Shown here: piece by piece, positions 60,242-64,000 of the stretch
How positions within the stretch are numbered: position 1 is the first letter of the stretch
How the letters are laid out: every line of letters starts with the position of its first letter
NCBI RefSeq assembly: GCF_902497625.1
Contig: NZ_CABVGX010000009.1
Coordinates: 1 to 64,000, forward strand
DNA length: 64,000 nt
Direction: 5' to 3'
Source: Pseudomonas fluorescens
Lineage (GTDB): Bacteria; Pseudomonadota; Gammaproteobacteria; Pseudomonadales; Pseudomonadaceae
Made by a program: the position numbers and the translations under genes
The notes under the pieces: model-generated
The model's input: only the letters and a program-made list of their open reading frames with translations
The model's database searches: none
Told to the model about the DNA's origin: nothing

Positions 60242-60949
60242 TCAGTGTTGGGCGCTCCAGACGGCCAACAACGCAGGCAACTCGGTCAAGCTGCGAATCT
60301 CCGCATCCGGGGCTTTCTCTGCCTCCCACGCTTTGCCCGTTGGATTGAACCAGATCGCCCGCAGCCCCGCCTGCTGGGCGCCGGCGATGTCATCGCCTGG
60401 ATGATCTCCAATGTGCACGGCCGTCTCTGCCGTTGCCCCGCCACGCTGCAACGCCTCATGAAACAGGCGTGCATCCGGCTTGGCGATGCCGATGTCTTCA
60501 GCGCACAGCGCAAATTTGAAAAAATCCGCCAGCCCAAGCCGACGCACATCGGCGTTGCCATTGGTGACTACGCCCAAGGCGTAATGGTTGGCGAGAATTT
60601 CCAGAGTCGGTTGCACGTCGGGGAAGATTTCCAGCTGATGCCGTGCATGCAAAAACACTTCGAACCCTTGGTCGGCCAGGTTTGAAGCGTCGGCATGTGC
60701 GTAGCCTGCATCCTCCAGGGCATGGAACAGGACGCGCCTGCGCAACGCGCTGATGCGGTGTTTCAGGCTCGGCTCCTGGCCCAGCACGCGCTCTCGAATT
60801 GACCACAAATGCTCTACCGGCACTGCCCCCAGATTCGGTGCGTGCGCGGTCAGCCATTCACGCAACACAGCTTCGGCACTGACGATCACCGGAGCGGTGT
60901 CCCACAGGGTATCGTCGAGGTCGAAAGTGATCAGTTGGATAGTCATCAA
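60242..60949 (-). CDS. HAD-superfamily hydrolase
   Basis: A 235-residue HAD phosphatase-like protein. Motif I is [10 protein letters not shown], motif [12 protein letters not shown], motif III with K in [11 protein letters not shown], motif [16 protein letters not shown]. Probably a small-molecule phosphatase; substrate unknown. It overlaps xerC by 4 bp, and xerC, DUF484, dapF and lysA form one run. Confidence 0.9.
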   Translation of the reverse strand: MMTIQLITFDLDDTLWDTAPVIVSAEAVLREWLTAHAPNLGAVPVEHLWSIRERVLGQEPSLKHRISALRRRVLFHALEDAGYAHADASNLADQGFEVFLHARHQLEIFPDVQPTLEILANHYALGVVTNGNADVRRLGLADFFKFALCAEDIGIAKPDARLFHEALQRGGATAETAVHIGDHPGDDIAGAQQAGLRAIWFNPTGKAWEAEKAPDAEIRSLTELPALLAVWSAQH

Positions 60950-61842
60950 TCATCGCCCTTAATACGTTTGGCCCTTGGATGGGCACTGTCGTAGACCGTT
61001 GCCAGGTGCTGGAAGTCCAGATGGGTGTAAATCTGGGTGGTCTTGATGTCAGCGTGGCCGAGCAGTTCCTGCACGGCGCGCAGGTCTTGGGATGACTCCA
61101 GCAAATGGCTGGCAAATGAGTGCCGCAGCATGTGCGGATGCAGGTTCTGTCCCAGCTCCCGTTCGCCGGCAGCCTTGACCCGGACCTGAATGGCTCGCGG
61201 CCCCAGGCGTCGCCCTTGCTGACTGACGAACACAGCGTCGTCTGCAGGATTGGTCAAAGCACGCAACGGCAGCCACAATTCCAACGCTTCGCGAGCCTTT
61301 GTACCCACCGGCAACAGCCGAGTCTTGCTGCCTTTGCCGAGCACCTGAACCATGCCGTCTGCGAGATCAAGCTGATCAAGGTTGAGCCCGGTGAGTTCCG
61401 AAAGTCGCAAACCCGAAGAGTAGAACAGTTCCATAATCGCCTGATCGCGACGGGCCAGAAAATCGTCATCGACCGCACCTTCAAGCAGCTGCAGCGCGCG
61501 ATCGGTGTCGAGCGTTTTCGGCAGGCGCCTTTCGCCTTTCGGTGGCGCCAGGCCATTTGCCGGATCGTGATCGCACAGGCCTTCGCGGTTCAGATAATGG
61601 TAGAGCCCGCGCACCGCCGAGAGCAGCCGCGCAAGGCTGCGTGACGACTGGCCTTGCGAGTGCAGGCGCGCAATCAGGCTGCGCAGTCGCTGGATATCCA
61701 GCGCGGCCCAGCTGCCGATGTTTTGTTTGAGGCACCAGCCCAACACCTTGTCGAGGTCGCGGCGGTACGCATACAGGGTATGAGGCGACACCTGCCGCTC
61801 ACTGCGCAGGTGTTCGCAGTAGGCGTCCAGGTGCCGTTCCAT
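60946..61842 (-). CDS. xerC: Tyrosine recombinase XerC
   Basis: A 298-residue recombinase that resolves chromosome dimers at dif with XerD. Catalytic residues: Arg in [12 protein letters not shown], HxxR in [15 protein letters not shown], His in [15 protein letters not shown], and Tyr in [10 protein letters not shown]. In pseudomonads it is also called Sss and affects root colonisation. Follows DUF484 by 2 bp on the same strand. Confidence 0.95.
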   Translation of the reverse strand: MERHLDAYCEHLRSERQVSPHTLYAYRRDLDKVLGWCLKQNIGSWAALDIQRLRSLIARLHSQGQSSRSLARLLSAVRGLYHYLNREGLCDHDPANGLAPPKGERRLPKTLDTDRALQLLEGAVDDDFLARRDQAIMELFYSSGLRLSELTGLNLDQLDLADGMVQVLGKGSKTRLLPVGTKAREALELWLPLRALTNPADDAVFVSQQGRRLGPRAIQVRVKAAGERELGQNLHPHMLRHSFASHLLESSQDLRAVQELLGHADIKTTQIYTHLDFQHLATVYDSAHPRAKRIKGDD

Positions 61843-61844
61843 GA

Positions 61845-62570
61845 TCAGCGTACCGAGCGCAGTGGGTTGTTGACCCGTGGCAGTACGCGGCCCATTACTT
61901 CGGCGATATAACTGAGGAACAGCGTGCCCACCGAGCTTTTGTAGTGCTGCGGATCTCGGCTGGCAATGGCCAGGATGCCGTGGATACCTTGATAGCTGAT
62001 GGCAACGACGGCAGTGGAGCCGATCTGCTTGCGCTGTTCTTCGCCGAACAGAAAGTCCAGTTCGTGTTCACGCAAGCTGCCACTGACGCTTTTGTCCTCT
62101 GACAGCAAACCGCCTATGGCGGTCTGCGCATCGGCATGGGTCACCCAGCGGCCGACCGGCATCGGGTTGTCACCCAGCAGGATCAGGCTGACAAAAGGCA
62201 CCTGAAAATCCTGGCGCAAACTGTCTTCGACGCTGATTACCACGTCTTCCAGGCTGGTGGCGTCCATCAGCGCGAGAATCAGGCGGCGGGTCTTGTCGAA
62301 CAAACGGTCGTTGTCGCGGGCCACGTCCATTAAATGCGAGAGACGATGACGCAGCTCAATGTTGCGATCGCGCAGGATGGTCATCTGCCGTTCGACGAGG
62401 GAAATGGTATCGCCACGTTGATGCGGGATGCGCAAGGTCGCGAGCAATTCCTCGTGTTCGACGAAGAAGTCCGGATGAGCCTCCAGGTACGCGGCAATCG
62501 CTGCCGCATTGAGGCTTTCGGAAGGGGATTCGTCGGGCTGCAGGACGGGTACCTGGGGCTTGTCGGTCAT
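61845..62570 (-). CDS. DUF484 protein
   Basis: A 241-residue DUF484 protein with GAF-like fold: [20 protein letters not shown] and [20 protein letters not shown] at the N-terminus (DUF484 signature). Always sits between dapF and xerC in Pseudomonas; function unknown. Confidence 0.9.
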   Translation of the reverse strand: MTDKPQVPVLQPDESPSESLNAAAIAAYLEAHPDFFVEHEELLATLRIPHQRGDTISLVERQMTILRDRNIELRHRLSHLMDVARDNDRLFDKTRRLILALMDATSLEDVVISVEDSLRQDFQVPFVSLILLGDNPMPVGRWVTHADAQTAIGGLLSEDKSVSGSLREHELDFLFGEEQRKQIGSTAVVAISYQGIHGILAIASRDPQHYKSSVGTLFLSYIAEVMGRVLPRVNNPLRSVR

Positions 62571-62583
62571 GGGTTTGACTCAC

Positions 62584-63414
62584 TCAAAGACGCACTTGTC
62601 CTTCGTAAACTCGCACCGCCGGGCCGGTCATCAAAACCGGTTGGCCGGGGCCTGCCCATTCAAGGGACAGACGCCCGCCGGGCAAGTCGATCAATAGCGG
62701 CGAATCCATCCACCCCTGGCTGATTGCGGCCACCGCAGCAGCACACGCGCCGGTACCGCAGGCCTGGGTTTCCCCGACACCGCGTTCCCAAACGCGCAGC
62801 TGGGCGCGGTTGCGGTCGATGACCTGGAGAAAACCGACATTGACCCGTGCCGGGAAGCGCGGGTGGTGTTCGATTTTCGGTCCCAGCTCATGCACCGGTG
62901 CATTATTGATATCACTGACGCGCAGCACCGCATGCGGGTTGCCCATGGACACTGCCGCCAGATCGACCGGAGTACCGTCGACGTCAATCCGATAACTCAC
63001 GGCCTGTTCCGGCGCATCGAAAGGAATATCGGCGGGCACCAGGCGCGGAGCACCCATGTTGACACCGATCTGGCCGTCACTGCGGATATCCAGTTCGATG
63101 ATGCCGCTTTTGGTCTCGACGCGAATCTGCCGCTTGGCGGTCAGGCGCTTGTCGAGCACGAAACGGGCAAAACAGCGTGCACCATTGCCGCACTGTTCAA
63201 CTTCAGAACCGTCGGAATTGAAGATCCGATAACGGAAATCCACGTCCGGGTTACTTGGCGCTTCGACGATCAGCAATTGATCAAAGCCTATACCGGTATG
63301 CCGATCGCCCCATTGCTTGGCGTGTTTGGGCAGAATATGCGCATGCTGGCTGACCAGGTCGAGGACCATGAAGTCGTTGCCCAGGCCGTGCATTTTGGTA
63401 AAACGCAGCAGCAT
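62584..63414 (-). CDS. dapF: Diaminopimelate epimerase
   Basis: A 276-residue enzyme giving meso-DAP for peptidoglycan and lysine. The two catalytic cysteines are in [13 protein letters not shown] and [32 protein letters not shown] is the N-terminal signature. It follows lysA by 4 bp and precedes DUF484 by 13 bp. Confidence 0.96.
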   Translation of the reverse strand: MLLRFTKMHGLGNDFMVLDLVSQHAHILPKHAKQWGDRHTGIGFDQLLIVEAPSNPDVDFRYRIFNSDGSEVEQCGNGARCFARFVLDKRLTAKRQIRVETKSGIIELDIRSDGQIGVNMGAPRLVPADIPFDAPEQAVSYRIDVDGTPVDLAAVSMGNPHAVLRVSDINNAPVHELGPKIEHHPRFPARVNVGFLQVIDRNRAQLRVWERGVGETQACGTGACAAAVAAISQGWMDSPLLIDLPGGRLSLEWAGPGQPVLMTGPAVRVYEGQVRL

Positions 63415-63418
63415 GGTT

Positions 63419-64000
63419 TTACTCCGGCAGCAGGCTTTCGCCAGCGAACAACTCGGCTACCGTCTCGCGGCGACGCACTTCGAATGCCTGATCACCATCC
63501 ACCAACACTTCAGCGGCACGTCCGCGGGTGTTGTAGTTGGAACTCATGACAAACCCGTAAGCACCAGCTGAATGCACGGCCAGCAGATCGCCTTCTTCCA
63601 GGGCAAGTTCACGCTCTTTGGCCAGGAAGTCGCCGGTTTCGCAGATCGGTCCGACGATGTCATAAACGCGCGCAGCGCTGTCACGCGGGCGCACGGCGGT
63701 CACGTCCATCCAGGCCTGGTACAGCGCCGGACGGATCAGGTCGTTCATGGCCGCATCGACGATGGCGAAGTCTTTGTGTTCGGTGTGCTTGAGGTACTCG
63801 ACCTGGGTCAGCAGCACGCCGGCGTTGGCGACGATGAAGCGGCCCGGCTCGAATACCAGCGCCAGGTCGCGACCGTCGAGACGCTCGCGCACGGCTTTGA
63901 TGTACTCGGCCGCCAGCGGCGGCTCTTCATCGCGGTAACGCACGCCCAAACCGCCACCGAGATCGATGTGGCGCAGGTAGATGCCGCAATCGCCGAGGCG
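63419..64000 (-). CDS. lysA: Diaminopimelate decarboxylase, C-terminal part (cut by window edge)
   Basis: About 193 codons of LysA are visible: [16 protein letters not shown] (glycine-rich PLP-phosphate region), [15 protein letters not shown], and the active-site [17 protein letters not shown] with the Cys, then [18 protein letters not shown]. It makes lysine from meso-DAP. The rest of the gene, and the PLP lysine, lie beyond base 64000. Followed by dapF after 4 bp. Confidence 0.94.
   Translation of the reverse strand, partial: RLGDCGIYLRHIDLGGGLGVRYRDEEPPLAAEYIKAVRERLDGRDLALVFEPGRFIVANAGVLLTQVEYLKHTEHKDFAIVDAAMNDLIRPALYQAWMDVTAVRPRDSAARVYDIVGPICETGDFLAKERELALEEGDLLAVHSAGAYGFVMSSNYNTRGRAAEVLVDGDQAFEVRRRETVAELFAGESLLPE

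Overview
The window is a stretch of a Pseudomonas chromosome, most likely from the P. fluorescens group. The basis is gene content and order (oxyR-recG, rph, crc-pyrE, algC-argB, dadR/dadA/dadX, pauR-like regulator, Pseudomonas-specific sutA), high GC outside one island, and many Pseudomonas-type REP pairs. Species assignment is inference. No rRNA, tRNA or CRISPR array was seen.

Layout. 1-4006: recG (partial), oxyR and a tonB-exbD-exbB energy-transduction operon, all on the minus strand. 4195-12864: an SDR gene, a lipoprotein, ridA, spoT, rpoZ, gmk, yicC, rph, a small membrane protein and crc. 12947-19248: pyrE, a zinc-ribbon protein, argB, algC, dut, coaBC, radC. 19336-21771: a peptide-type ABC binding protein and the rpmB-rpmG operon. 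21977-35248: an amine and D-amino-acid catabolic neighbourhood (aldehyde dehydrogenase, cupin, amine oxidase, transporter, MocR regulator, DUF1127, dadR, dadA, Rid protein, dadX, PauR-like regulator). 35420-47329: cytochrome c5, CoA-transferase, xpt, rep helicase, a ProE-like GGDEF/EAL protein, MATE pump, LysR regulator, chemoreceptor. 56589-64000: ubiK, glnK-amtB, yjbQ, sutA, then HAD-xerC-DUF484-dapF-lysA (partial) on the minus strand.

The striking feature is a compact AT-rich island at about 47991-55427 that splits comM (yifB) in two. It carries a large serine recombinase, a MobC/MobA relaxase pair, a replication initiator with seven phased iterons, and a small membrane protein plus lipoprotein. 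Removing it at the shared CCGG-NN-TCGA core restores an uninterrupted ComM frame of about 497 codons. This looks like a mobilizable replicon that has integrated by site-specific recombination, i.e. an integrative mobilizable element with a plasmid-type origin. Its recombinase start codon lies about 20 bp downstream of the stop of the truncated comM frame, so in the integrated state it may be read from the comM promoter.

How genes work together. The tonB operon powers outer-membrane uptake. spoT, rpoZ and gmk link nucleotide metabolism to the stringent response. The alanine and polyamine genes (dadA, dadX, pauR-like, puuB-like oxidase, aldehyde dehydrogenase) feed amines and alanine into central metabolism. 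crc and proE-like genes adjust carbon use and c-di-GMP. glnK-amtB handles ammonium. lysA-dapF-xerC follows the usual Pseudomonas order.
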